Positions 1 to 6,191 of a stretch of 6,191 bases of DNA are shown one piece after another (the first letter of the stretch is position 1; each line of letters starts with the position of its first letter). The stretch covers positions 1 through 6,191 of the forward strand of contig JAEYTU010000254.1 of NCBI GenBank assembly GCA_023433825.1. The letters are read 5' to 3'. A model generated the notes under the pieces. That model saw only the letters and a program-made list of their open reading frames with translations. It had not been told where the DNA came from and made no database searches. Made by a program: the position numbers and the translations under genes. Source of the stretch: Planctomycetota bacterium. Its GTDB lineage: Bacteria > Planctomycetota > UBA1135 > UBA2386.

Positions 1-124
1 GGTCGCGGTCGGTCGCATTCGTGCGAGTCGCGTCTTCGATCGCGGTCTCGCGTACTGGTTGTGCGGCGATCAGCTTCGCAAGGGTGCGGCACTCAACGCC
101 GTGCAGATCGCGGAAATCCTGTAG
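1..124 (+). CDS. asd: Aspartate-semialdehyde dehydrogenase, C-terminal end (partial, 5' cut by window)
   Basis: The last 40 codons of a gene that begins before the window, read in the frame starting at base 2 and ending with TAG at 122-124. The translation contains VGRIRASRVFDRGL, then CGDQLRKGAALNAVQIAEIL at the terminus. The LRKGAALNAVQIAE stretch is the conserved C-terminal signature of aspartate-semialdehyde dehydrogenase, which reduces aspartyl-4-phosphate with NADPH in the pathway to lysine, threonine, methionine and diaminopimelate for the cell wall. The catalytic cysteine and NADP-binding domain lie upstream and cannot be inspected. The gene is co-directional with accB, 43 bases away, with no terminator-like hairpin between them, so transcription may continue into accB. 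The family call is firm; completeness of the gene cannot be judged. Confidence 0.92.
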   Translation, partial: VAVGRIRASRVFDRGLAYWLCGDQLRKGAALNAVQIAEIL

Positions 125-157
125 CGAAGTACGCACGCACACTGTTTCGTTGCCGAC

Positions 158-161
158 GGAG
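158..161 (+). promoter_or_regulatory. Ribosome binding site of accB
   Basis: GGAG followed by AAA, ending 6 bases before the ATG at 168. It is the best Shine-Dalgarno match in the asd-accB gap and decides the accB start over the in-frame ATG at 21, which lies inside asd. Confidence 0.7.
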
Positions 162-167
162 AAATCG

Positions 168-824
168 ATGGCAGCCCGACGTCGCCGAAAGTCCAACACA
201 CCCCCGAAGTCCGCCCCTGTGAAGCGTTCCGAACCCGACGCGTCGCCGCGCGCGCGAGCCGCCAGTGCCAAGACTGGCCTGGAAACCGGCTCGAAGACCG
301 GCGCGAAGCCAGGCACCACGACCGACCCGAAGGTCGCGCGGATCCAGAGCGTCATCGACGTCATGGTTGCCGCCGGCGCCGTCGAGGTGGAGATGGAGGG
401 CGGTGGCGAACGACTGCGGATTCGACTGAAGGAAGATCGTCCGTCGCACGTCGTCAGCTACGGACACCCGGTCGGTGGCATGCCGCCACAGATGGCGCAG
501 GCGCACGACGTGCAAGCCCCGAGCGCGCCGTCGGTGAGCTCCGCGCCGCGTGCCGACGCGGCCCCGGCGGTGCCGGCCGCGCGCCAAGGCGAGGTCTTCA
601 AGTCACCGATGGTCGGCACGTTCTATCGCGCGTCGTCGCCCGACTCGGACCCGTTCGTCAAGCTCGGCCAGCGCGTCGGTGCCGAGACGACGCTCTGCAT
701 CATCGAAGCGATGAAGGTGATGAACGAGATCAAGGCCGAGATCGAGGGCGAAGTCGTCGAGATCCTCGCGCAGAACGGCGAGCCGGTCGAGTTCGGGCAG
801 CCCCTCTTCGTCATCAAGGTTTGA
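168..824 (+). CDS. accB: Biotin carboxyl carrier protein of acetyl-CoA carboxylase
   Basis: A 218-residue carrier protein that holds biotin, shuttling the carboxyl group from the AccC active site to the carboxyltransferase in malonyl-CoA synthesis. The C-terminal biotinyl domain (about residues 143-218) contains the motif EAMKVMNEI with the biotin-accepting lysine at K183, 35 residues from the end, as is usual. The thumb loop that marks acetyl-CoA carboxylase carriers is present (GTFYRASSPDSDPF, about 149-162). Residues about 53-90 (VARIQSVIDVM onward) match the family's N-terminal helix-strand segment, and residues about 95-142 form a Pro/Ala-rich flexible linker. The protein is longer than the E. 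coli protein (156 residues) because of a basic, low-complexity N-terminus (RRRRK at 4-8, then KTG-type repeats at 35-50). The start at 168 is supported by GGAG 6 bases upstream and by avoiding overlap with asd. accC follows after 4 bases. Confidence 0.95.
   Translation: MAARRRRKSNTPPKSAPVKRSEPDASPRARAASAKTGLETGSKTGAKPGTTTDPKVARIQSVIDVMVAAGAVEVEMEGGGERLRIRLKEDRPSHVVSYGHPVGGMPPQMAQAHDVQAPSAPSVSSAPRADAAPAVPAARQGEVFKSPMVGTFYRASSPDSDPFVKLGQRVGAETTLCIIEAMKVMNEIKAEIEGEVVEILAQNGEPVEFGQPLFVIKV
270..317 (+). repeat. Four imperfect 12-base tandem units in the accB N-terminal extension
   Basis: Bases 270-281, 282-293, 294-305 and 306-317 encode KTGL, ETGS, KTGA and KPGT. The units share the pattern (A/G)A-purine, ACC/ACT/CCA, GGC, then a variable codon. 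They fall in the disordered N-terminal extension (residues 35-50), in a region where E. coli AccB has no counterpart, and look like in-frame expansion of a short coding unit. Confidence 0.6.
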
Positions 825-828
825 GTCC

Positions 829-2175
829 GTGTTCCGTCGGATCCTGATCGCCAATCGAGGCGAGATCGCGCTGCGCATCCTCCGAGCCTGCAAGGAACTC
901 GGCATCGAGACCGTCGCCGTCTACTCGGAGGCCGATCGCGGGTTGCTGCACCTGCGACATGCCGACGAGTCGATCTGCATCGGCCCGCCGGCGAGCCGCA
1001 ACAGCTACCTCGACATCCCGGCGTTGATCTCCGCGGCCGAGATCTCCGACGTCGAGGCGATCCATCCTGGCTACGGCTTCCTGTCGGAGAACGCGCACTT
1101 CGCCGAGGTCTGCCAGTCCTGCAACATCAAGTTCATCGGTCCGTCGCCCGAGACGATCGCGCTGGTCGGCGACAAGGTGCAGGCGAAGGCCCTCGCGAAA
1201 GCGGCGAAGGTGCCGTGCGTTCCCGGCAGCGATGGGCCGGTCGAGACCGAGCAAGACGCGCTGCAAGTCGCGCGCAGCATCGGCTACCCGGTGCTCGTCA
1301 AGGCAGCTGCCGGCGGTGGCGGCCGCGGGATGCGCGTCGCGCACAACGACAACAGTCTCGTCAACGGCTACCACTCGGCTCGCTCGGAGGCGGAGACCGC
1401 GTTCAAGGACTCGACGGTCTACATCGAGAAGTTCGTCGAGCGACCGCGCCACGTCGAGATCCAGATCCTCGGCGATCAGCACGGCAACGTGATCCACCTC
1501 GGCGAACGCGACTGCTCGCTGCAGCGTCGCCACCAGAAGCTGCTCGAGGAGAGCCCGTGCATCGCGCTGAAGCCCGAGACGCGCGCGGCGATGGGTGAGG
1601 CCGCCGTGCGGCTCGCGCGGCAAGCCGGCTACTACTCGGCCGGCACCGTCGAATTCCTGCTCGACCAGAACGGCAACTTCTACTTCATCGAGGTCAACGC
1701 GCGGATCCAGGTCGAGCACCCGGTCTCCGAGGAGGTCACGGGCGTCGATCTGATCCAGCAGATGATCCGGATCGCGGCGGGCGAGAAGCTGACGATCAGC
1801 CAGCAGGACATCCAGCCGCGCGGCCACGCGTTCGAGTTCCGGATCAACGCCGAGGACCCGGAGCAGAACTTCAAGCCGAGCCCCGGACTGATCACGCAGT
1901 TCGTCGCGCCGTCGGGTCCTGGCGTTCGCTGGGACAGCCACGTCTACCAGGGCTACACGGTCCCGCCGTACTACGACTCGATGGTCGGCAAGCTGATCGT
2001 GCATCGCGCGACGCGGCGCGACGCGATCCGCACCGCGCGGCGTGCCCTCGAGGAGATGTGCATCGAGGGGATCAAGACGACGATCCCGCTCTTCTTGCGC
2101 GTGCTCGACCACTCCGACTTCCAGAACGGCGAGGTCGACACCGGCTTCATCGATCGTTACTTCGGCTTGCGGTGA
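829..2175 (+). CDS. accC: Biotin carboxylase subunit of acetyl-CoA carboxylase
   Basis: A 448-residue ATP-grasp enzyme that carboxylates AccB-bound biotin using ATP and bicarbonate, the same length class as the E. coli enzyme. It starts at GTG (829), which gives the canonical N-terminus MFRRILIANRGEIA; AAGG at 816-819, inside accB, is a plausible ribosome binding site. Visible features are the biotin carboxylase N-domain with HPGYGFLSEN, K116 in GDKV, the glycine-rich ATP lid GGGGRGM with K158 just before it, HVEIQ, H235 and K237 in RRHQK, E275 in GTVEF, E288/N290/R292 in FIEVNARIQVEHP, R338 in EFRINAED, and the C-terminal domain with YYDSMVGKLI. These match the ATP, metal, bicarbonate and biotin ligands known in E. 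coli AccC. Small variations are VNAR for the E. coli MNTR and EFRINAED for ECRINAED. The 4-base gap after accB suggests translational coupling. The protein ends near the usual AccC end, so it is a stand-alone subunit, not a longer fused acyl-CoA carboxylase. Confidence 0.97.
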   Translation: MFRRILIANRGEIALRILRACKELGIETVAVYSEADRGLLHLRHADESICIGPPASRNSYLDIPALISAAEISDVEAIHPGYGFLSENAHFAEVCQSCNIKFIGPSPETIALVGDKVQAKALAKAAKVPCVPGSDGPVETEQDALQVARSIGYPVLVKAAAGGGGRGMRVAHNDNSLVNGYHSARSEAETAFKDSTVYIEKFVERPRHVEIQILGDQHGNVIHLGERDCSLQRRHQKLLEESPCIALKPETRAAMGEAAVRLARQAGYYSAGTVEFLLDQNGNFYFIEVNARIQVEHPVSEEVTGVDLIQQMIRIAAGEKLTISQQDIQPRGHAFEFRINAEDPEQNFKPSPGLITQFVAPSGPGVRWDSHVYQGYTVPPYYDSMVGKLIVHRATRRDAIRTARRALEEMCIEGIKTTIPLFLRVLDHSDFQNGEVDTGFIDRYFGLR

Positions 2176-2212
2176 ACGCCGCAGCCGTGAGTCAGGACGC
2201 GGACGATTGACC

Positions 2213-2875
2213 GTGGCATCCGACTTCCGAGGACTGACCGGCAGACTGCTCGCCGCGACGCACGTGCTCGCGGGGCTTGCGGCTCTCGTCGTCGTCGTGA
2301 CCGTCTACCTGGCTCCGCATCTCGTCGGTCCGTACGACGAGTCGACCGGAACCGTGCCGCTGCCGGTGCGCGGGACGACGCTGGCGTCGGCGATCTTCTG
2401 GCTGGCGCTGCTGCTGCTCGTCGTCGATCTGCTGTACCTCGCCTACGGCCGCGCGCCGCGTCGCCCGCTGCAGCACGTGACCAGCGAGGGACTCGGCGGA
2501 ACGGTCAAGGTCTCGCGCGACGCGATCGAGGCCGCGTTGCGGACGCGCGGAGAGGCGCTGGCCGAAGTCAGCCGACTGCGCGTCATGGTCGAGCAAGCCG
2601 GGCTGAAACGACTGCTCGTCCGCGCGCAGTTCCAAGCACCCGACGGCGTGACGATCCTCGAAGCCAGCAGTCGACTGCGCGACGTTCTCGGCACGCGCTT
2701 TCGCGAGCTCGTTCACCTGACCGAAGGCTGGCGCGTCGAGTTCGAGATGGAGTTCCTCGGGTTCCAAGGCAAGTACCAGCGACCGGAGGCCGACGCGGAA
2801 CCGGTCGTGCCGTTCACAGGCCCGCAGTACCCGATCGACGACGAAGATCCGTTCGAGGGCAGGCGCAGCGGATGA
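2213..2875 (+). CDS. Two-helix membrane protein with AmaP/Asp23-like domain
   Basis: A 220-residue protein, probably in the inner membrane. Two hydrophobic helices are clear: about residues 12-34 (LLAATHVLAGLAALVVVVTV core) and 57-78 (ASAIFWLALLLLVVDLLYLA core), joined by a short polar loop. A soluble domain of about residues 93-183 begins GLGGTVKVSRDAIEAAL, continues with strand-like LRVMV and LLVRAQF, then a helix (ASSRLRDVLGTRFRELV) and strand RVEFEMEF. This layout (two helices, then G-x-VKVS-x-xAIE and an alternating domain) resembles AmaP, the membrane anchor of the alkaline-shock protein Asp23; this is my recognition by eye and not a search. The tail (about 189-220) is Pro-rich and acidic (DDEDPFE). 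The start is taken as GTG 2213, with GGA 9 bases upstream; TTG 2207 is an in-frame alternative. It follows accC by 37 bases and precedes pfk by 13. The function is unproven; the CDS itself is secure. Confidence 0.6.
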   Translation: MASDFRGLTGRLLAATHVLAGLAALVVVVTVYLAPHLVGPYDESTGTVPLPVRGTTLASAIFWLALLLLVVDLLYLAYGRAPRRPLQHVTSEGLGGTVKVSRDAIEAALRTRGEALAEVSRLRVMVEQAGLKRLLVRAQFQAPDGVTILEASSRLRDVLGTRFRELVHLTEGWRVEFEMEFLGFQGKYQRPEADAEPVVPFTGPQYPIDDEDPFEGRRSG

Positions 2876-2888
2876 TTGCGACCAAGCG

Positions 2889-3989
2889 ATGACGGCGACG
2901 AACCGAATGGATCAGAAGACGAACGACGCCGACGGTCGGCGACCGACGGTCGGTGTGCTGACCGGTGGCGGCGACGCGCCGGGACTCAATGCCGCGATCT
3001 GCGGTCTGGGCCGTCGACTCGCGGCAGCTGGGATGCGGATCCTCGGATTTCGCGACGGCTGGCGCGGCGTGATCGAAGACGACACGTGCGTCGTCGATCC
3101 CGCGCACCTGTTGGAGCTCGTCACGCGCGGCGGAACGATCCTCGGCTCGTCGTCGGCGTCGCCGTACCGGAATCCCGCACGCGACGTTCCGCGTGTGCTG
3201 GAGACGATCGCACGCCATCGCTTGCACGCGCTCGTGACGATCGGCGGCGATGGGACGCTGCAGAGCAGTGAACGTCTGCATCGCGAGCACGGCGTCCGCG
3301 TCGTCGCGATCCCGAAGACGATCGACAACGATCTGTCGTCGACCGACTTCACGTTCGGGTTCTTCACGGCGGTCGAGCGCGCGACCGCGGTCATGGACCA
3401 GATCCGGACGACCGCGGACTCGCACGGACGCGTGATGGTCGTCGAGTGCATGGGCCGCCATGCCGGCTGGATCACGGCCTACAGCGGACTCGCCGCCGGT
3501 GCCGAGGCGATCCTGGTCCCCGAGCGGAAGGTCGAACTGACGGCGCTCTACGCGAAGCTGCGCGGTCTGCGTGCGAAGGGCCGCCGCTCGGCCATCGTCG
3601 CCGTGGCCGAGGGGGCGCGGATCCACGAGGACGGCGCGCTGCTGTCGACGACCGACTGCGACGAGTTCGGTCACTTCTTGACCGGCGGCGTCGCCGACCT
3701 CGTCGCGAAGAAGGTCCAACGTGCGGTGCCGTGGGAAGCTCGCGCAGTCGTGCTCGGGCACATGCAGCGCAGCGGCAGCCCGATCGCCTTCGATCGGATC
3801 TTCGCGCTGCGTCTCGGCGCGCGGGCGGCGCGCCTCGTCCTCGAAGGGCACTTCGGCCGGATGGCGGCGCTGAGTCAGGGTGAGGTCGTCGACGTCCCGT
3901 TGAGCGACGCCGTCGCGAAGCCGAAGCTGCTGACCGAGCATTTCATCGACCAGTACGAGGACTTCTTCGTACCCTTCGAGTCGCCATGA
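2889..3989 (+). CDS. pfkA: 6-phosphofructokinase (clade III type, probably ATP-dependent)
   Basis: A 366-residue cytoplasmic kinase that phosphorylates fructose 6-phosphate at C1, the committing step of glycolysis. Motifs in order are VGVLTGGGDAPGLN (21-34, phosphodonor loop), TIGGDGT (117-123), PKTIDND (142-148, with D146 as the expected catalytic base, aligned to E. coli D127), VVECMGRHAGW (184-194, fructose phosphate binding), and LGHMQRSGSP with H291 and R294. The phosphodonor signature is mixed: G122 aligns with E. coli Gly104 (ATP-type) and K143 aligns with Gly124 (lysine is typical of pyrophosphate enzymes). This Gly/Lys pair is known from ATP-using actinobacterial enzymes, so ATP is the better guess, but pyrophosphate use is not excluded by sequence. 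The start is either ATG 2889 or ATG 2907; neither has a strong Shine-Dalgarno, and the first 19 residues lie outside the conserved fold. The stop overlaps the next gene's ATG (ATGA at 3986-3989). Confidence 0.93.
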   Translation: MTATNRMDQKTNDADGRRPTVGVLTGGGDAPGLNAAICGLGRRLAAAGMRILGFRDGWRGVIEDDTCVVDPAHLLELVTRGGTILGSSSASPYRNPARDVPRVLETIARHRLHALVTIGGDGTLQSSERLHREHGVRVVAIPKTIDNDLSSTDFTFGFFTAVERATAVMDQIRTTADSHGRVMVVECMGRHAGWITAYSGLAAGAEAILVPERKVELTALYAKLRGLRAKGRRSAIVAVAEGARIHEDGALLSTTDCDEFGHFLTGGVADLVAKKVQRAVPWEARAVVLGHMQRSGSPIAFDRIFALRLGARAARLVLEGHFGRMAALSQGEVVDVPLSDAVAKPKLLTEHFIDQYEDFFVPFESP

Positions 3990-5254
3990 CCAAGACGCCG
4001 AGCCCTCGACCGAACGCGCGACGCATGTCGGCACCGTCGTCGTCGCGTCGGGTCGCGTCGGCCGCCGTCGCCGTCGCGATGTCGCTCGCTCTGCTCGGAC
4101 CGTTCACGACCGGACCTCGCGCGCAAGGTCAACCGCAAGGTGGCGTCAGCCCGATCTCGCCGTTCCCGTTCCCACGGCAGGCGCCGCAGACGCCGTTTCC
4201 GCAGCCGCAGACCGGCGGACAAGACGGACAACGGGGACTGCTCCCGTCGGCGCGTTCGCCGTATCGGGAGGGTTGGCAGGGCATCGATTCGTCGATGCCG
4301 ACCCACCAAGGCTTCCCGTCGTACGGCGTTTCGGTCCCGAGCTTCGGACGCTACCCCGGCGTCGGCAGCGAGCTGCCGGGGGTCGTCGCGCGTCCGCCGA
4401 TGCCGGTGATCCCGCGCGACCAGACGAAGACCTGGCCCTCGTGGGTTCGTCTGCCGGACACCGAGAAGCCGCTCGCGTCGCTGTCGGCCGGCGCGATCCT
4501 CGTTCGCCAAGTCGATCGCGTCTGGCTGCGCGATCCGCAGGAGCGCGCGTTCACGCCGCTCGCGCACTTCGACAAGTTCCGACTGTTGGTCGCCGGCAGC
4601 GACCTCCGCGTTCGCGACGGCGGCGAGTTCCCGATCCTGTTCCACGACGGCAGCTTCCTGCGCTCGGTCGGAACGATCGACATGTCGGTCGTCGATCTCG
4701 CGGACGATGCCGTGACGCTGAAGGTCCGCGAACTGCGCGAACTCTGGTCGACGTCGTTCGTGCGTCCGTTGGCGCTGCAGTTCGACAACGGCGGCACGCT
4801 CGGCGTGCCCGCCGGCGCCGCGATTCGCCTGAGCACGACGCGACTGCCGGCCGGGACCGTGCAGTTGCGGATCCTGAACCAGGGTCACACGGCGTTGATC
4901 TGGCAGAGTCCGCTCGGCACCGTCGAGGTCGCGGCCGGACGTCGGATCGACGTCATGCTCGCCGTGCCGACCGGTCCGGCGATCACGCTGCCGCTCGCGC
5001 ACGAAGGGCGCGTCGACGTTCGCCGCAATGGACGGACGGCCGTCGTGTCCGGCGACGGCACGCTGGTCTGGTCCGGCGTGCGGATCCGCCTCCGCAACGG
5101 CGAGCGTGCGGTCGTCGACCCGCTCGCCGGAAAGACCTTCCCCGAAGATCCGCGCGTTCCGCCGCCGACGAACCCCGAAGCGAAAGCCGACCCGTCCGCG
5201 CCGAGCGATCGAGACCCGCAACGCAACCGAGATTCCCAGCCGAGATCGAGATGA
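3986..5254 (+). CDS. Secreted or envelope protein of unknown function, Pro-rich with beta-rich core
   Basis: A 422-residue protein I do not recognise. The N-terminus has a basic segment (R8, R12, R13, R21, R22) and a hydrophobic stretch at about 23-38, followed by GPRAQG, a plausible signal peptidase site near residue 46; export by Sec is likely. ATG 4025 (M14) is an alternative start that keeps the signal. Residues about 48-130 are rich in Pro, Gln and Gly (for example PFPFPRQAPQTPFPQPQ), suggesting a flexible region. Residues about 140-375 alternate short hydrophobic and polar runs with many Gly-Asp/Asn turns (VRDGGEFPILFHDGSF, LQFDNGGTLGVPAGAAIRL, GTVEVAAGRRIDVML, VRIRLRNGERAVV), typical of a beta-rich fold; the pattern is loosely FecR-like, which is weak inference. 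The tail (about 380-422) is low-complexity Pro/Asp/Ser/Arg. No cysteine pattern, lipobox or catalytic motif stands out. Both ends overlap neighbours by ATGA, indicating coupling to pfk and the UDP-xylose synthase gene. Confidence 0.8.
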   Translation: MTKTPSPRPNARRMSAPSSSRRVASAAVAVAMSLALLGPFTTGPRAQGQPQGGVSPISPFPFPRQAPQTPFPQPQTGGQDGQRGLLPSARSPYREGWQGIDSSMPTHQGFPSYGVSVPSFGRYPGVGSELPGVVARPPMPVIPRDQTKTWPSWVRLPDTEKPLASLSAGAILVRQVDRVWLRDPQERAFTPLAHFDKFRLLVAGSDLRVRDGGEFPILFHDGSFLRSVGTIDMSVVDLADDAVTLKVRELRELWSTSFVRPLALQFDNGGTLGVPAGAAIRLSTTRLPAGTVQLRILNQGHTALIWQSPLGTVEVAAGRRIDVMLAVPTGPAITLPLAHEGRVDVRRNGRTAVVSGDGTLVWSGVRIRLRNGERAVVDPLAGKTFPEDPRVPPPTNPEAKADPSAPSDRDPQRNRDSQPRSR

Positions 5255-6191
5255 CGAGCAAGCAGCGAGTATTGGTGACCGGCGGTGCCGGGTTCATCGG
5301 ATCCCACCTGTGCGAGCGAATGCTCGCCGCCGGACATCGCGTCATCGCGATGGACAACCTGATCACTGGCGACCTCGCCAACATCGAGCACCTGTTCGGC
5401 AACCCGGACTTCAAGTTCGTCCATCAGGACATCACCGAGTACATCCACGTCGCCGGCGAGCTGCACTACATCCTGCACTTCGCGTCGCCGGCGAGTCCGA
5501 TCGACTACCTGGAGTTGCCGATCCAGACGCTGAAGGTCGGCAGCCTCGGCACGCACAAGGCGCTGGGTCTCGCGCGCGACAAGAAGGCGCGGATCCTGCT
5601 GGCGAGCACGAGCGAGGTCTATGGCGATCCGCTCGTTCATCCGCAGCGCGAGGACTACTGGGGCAACGTCAATCCGGTCGGTCCGCGCGGCGTCTACGAC
5701 GAGGCCAAGCGTTTCGCCGAGGCGCTGACGATGGCCTACCAGCGCGCGCATGGCGTCGAGACGCGGATCGTGCGGATCTTCAACACGTACGGCCCACGGA
5801 TGCGGCTGAACGACGGCCGCGTCCTGCCGGCGTTCATGGGACAGGCGCTCCGCGGCGAAGATCTGTCGGTGTTCGGCGACGGCTCGCAGACGCGCAGCTT
5901 CTGCTACGTCGACGACCTCGTCGAAGGCATCCATCGCCTGCTGCTGAGCGACGAGAAGATGCCGGTCAACATCGGCAATCCGCGCGAGATGACGATCCTG
6001 CAGTTCGGCGAGGCCGTCCTCGCGGCGACCGGTGCGAAGTCGAAGTTCGTCTTCAAGCCGCTGCCGGTCGACGACCCGAAGGTGCGTCGTCCCGACATCG
6101 GCAAGGCGCAACGCGTGCTCGACGGGTGGGAGCCGAAGGTCACGCTCGAAGAAGGTCTCCGCCGCACGACCGAGTACTTCCGACGCAAGAT
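5251..6191 (+). CDS. uxs: UDP-glucuronate decarboxylase (UDP-xylose synthase), 3' end cut by window
   Basis: An extended short-chain dehydrogenase/reductase that converts UDP-glucuronate to UDP-xylose and CO2, with NAD used and regenerated through a 4-keto intermediate; UDP-xylose feeds polysaccharide or glycoconjugate synthesis. The 313 visible codons include the NAD-binding Rossmann motif GGAGFIG (11-17), HFASPASP-I-Y (about 93-101), STSEVYGDP (119-127), the YxxxK pair Y149 and K153 in VYDEAKR, RIFNTYGPRM, GDGSQTRSFCYVDDLV and DPKVRRPDI (R279). STSEVYGDP with S121/E122 and the RRPDI arginine are the residues that separate decarboxylases such as UXS and ArnA from GalE-type epimerases. The ORF is open at the window end, but family members are usually only a little over 310 residues, so almost all of the protein is present. 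ATG 5251 overlaps the previous stop (ATGA), with only weak Shine-Dalgarno character upstream. Confidence 0.93.
   Translation, partial: MTSKQRVLVTGGAGFIGSHLCERMLAAGHRVIAMDNLITGDLANIEHLFGNPDFKFVHQDITEYIHVAGELHYILHFASPASPIDYLELPIQTLKVGSLGTHKALGLARDKKARILLASTSEVYGDPLVHPQREDYWGNVNPVGPRGVYDEAKRFAEALTMAYQRAHGVETRIVRIFNTYGPRMRLNDGRVLPAFMGQALRGEDLSVFGDGSQTRSFCYVDDLVEGIHRLLLSDEKMPVNIGNPREMTILQFGEAVLAATGAKSKFVFKPLPVDDPKVRRPDIGKAQRVLDGWEPKVTLEEGLRRTTEYFRRK

Noticed and set aside
21..167. Upstream extension of accB to the in-frame ATG at 21
   Set aside because: It would overlap asd by about 100 bases in another frame, the extra residues do not look like an AccB N-terminus, and ATG 168 has a good ribosome binding site.
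814..2112. Long open frame on the - strand opposite accC, and similar ones at 2814-4034, 3875-5221 and 4885-6111
   Set aside because: Translations are dominated by Arg, Asp, Leu and Val with no recognisable motif, and each lies opposite a well-supported + strand gene; long antisense frames are expected at this GC content.
2187..2210. Seven-codon GTG-initiated mini-frame (VSQDADD) between accC and the membrane protein, possible leader peptide
   Set aside because: No ribosome binding site of its own, no run of regulatory codons and no attenuator-like hairpin; a short frame like this is expected by chance.
2042..2212. Upstream extension of the membrane-protein frame into the end of accC
   Set aside because: The frame stays open because of GC-rich composition under accC; the translated part is Arg/Ser-rich with no family character, and GTG 2213 places the first membrane helix near the N-terminus.
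3816..3834. Perfect 7-base GC inverted repeat with 5-base loop, terminator-like
   Set aside because: It lies inside the pfk coding region, encodes conserved Ala/Arg-rich sequence and has no T-tract; it follows from GCG/CGC codon use.
4043..4064. Possible twin-arginine (Tat) motif SRRVAS in the secreted protein
   Set aside because: The motif lacks the Phe-Leu part of the consensus and no cofactor-binding domain follows, so a Sec signal is more likely.
5251..6191. GalE-type epimerase or dTDP-glucose 4,6-dehydratase as the identity of the last gene
   Set aside because: The STSEVYGDP motif, the HFASPASP stretch and the DPKVRRPDI arginine fit UDP-glucuronate decarboxylase better than these relatives.

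Overview
The window is GC-rich (roughly two-thirds G+C by eye) and gene-dense. All seven genes lie on the + strand. They are the end of asd, complete accB and accC, a two-helix membrane protein resembling AmaP/Asp23-family proteins, a 6-phosphofructokinase, a secreted protein I do not recognise, and an almost complete UDP-glucuronate decarboxylase cut by the window end. I saw no RNA gene, mobile element, CRISPR array, terminator or convincing promoter. The host is a high-GC bacterium. The clade III style phosphofructokinase, the secreted protein of unknown family and the gene mix fit Planctomycetota or a relative, but that is a tentative inference, not a proven placement.

Left part (1-2175): the C-terminus of aspartate-semialdehyde dehydrogenase is followed after 43 bases by accB (biotin carboxyl carrier protein), and 4 bases later by accC (biotin carboxylase). 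Together accB and accC supply the carboxybiotin half of acetyl-CoA carboxylase, the first step of fatty acid synthesis. The carboxyltransferase genes accA and accD are not in the window.

Middle (2176-2875): 37 bases after accC is a 220-residue protein with two transmembrane helices and a soluble domain resembling AmaP, the membrane anchor of the Asp23 family. In Bacillus subtilis the gene after accB-accC is yqhY, an Asp23-family gene with a genetic link to acetyl-CoA carboxylase. Finding a related-looking fold in the same position, here membrane-anchored, is the most interesting feature of the window.

Right part (2889-6191): pfk, the secreted-protein gene and the UDP-xylose synthase gene follow each other with ATGA stop/start overlaps, so they are probably translated as a coupled unit. 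The phosphofructokinase has the mixed Gly/Lys substrate signature. The decarboxylase points to UDP-xylose production for surface or extracellular glycans, and the secreted protein may act in the envelope. No gap exceeds 50 bases, so the whole stretch could be one transcript.
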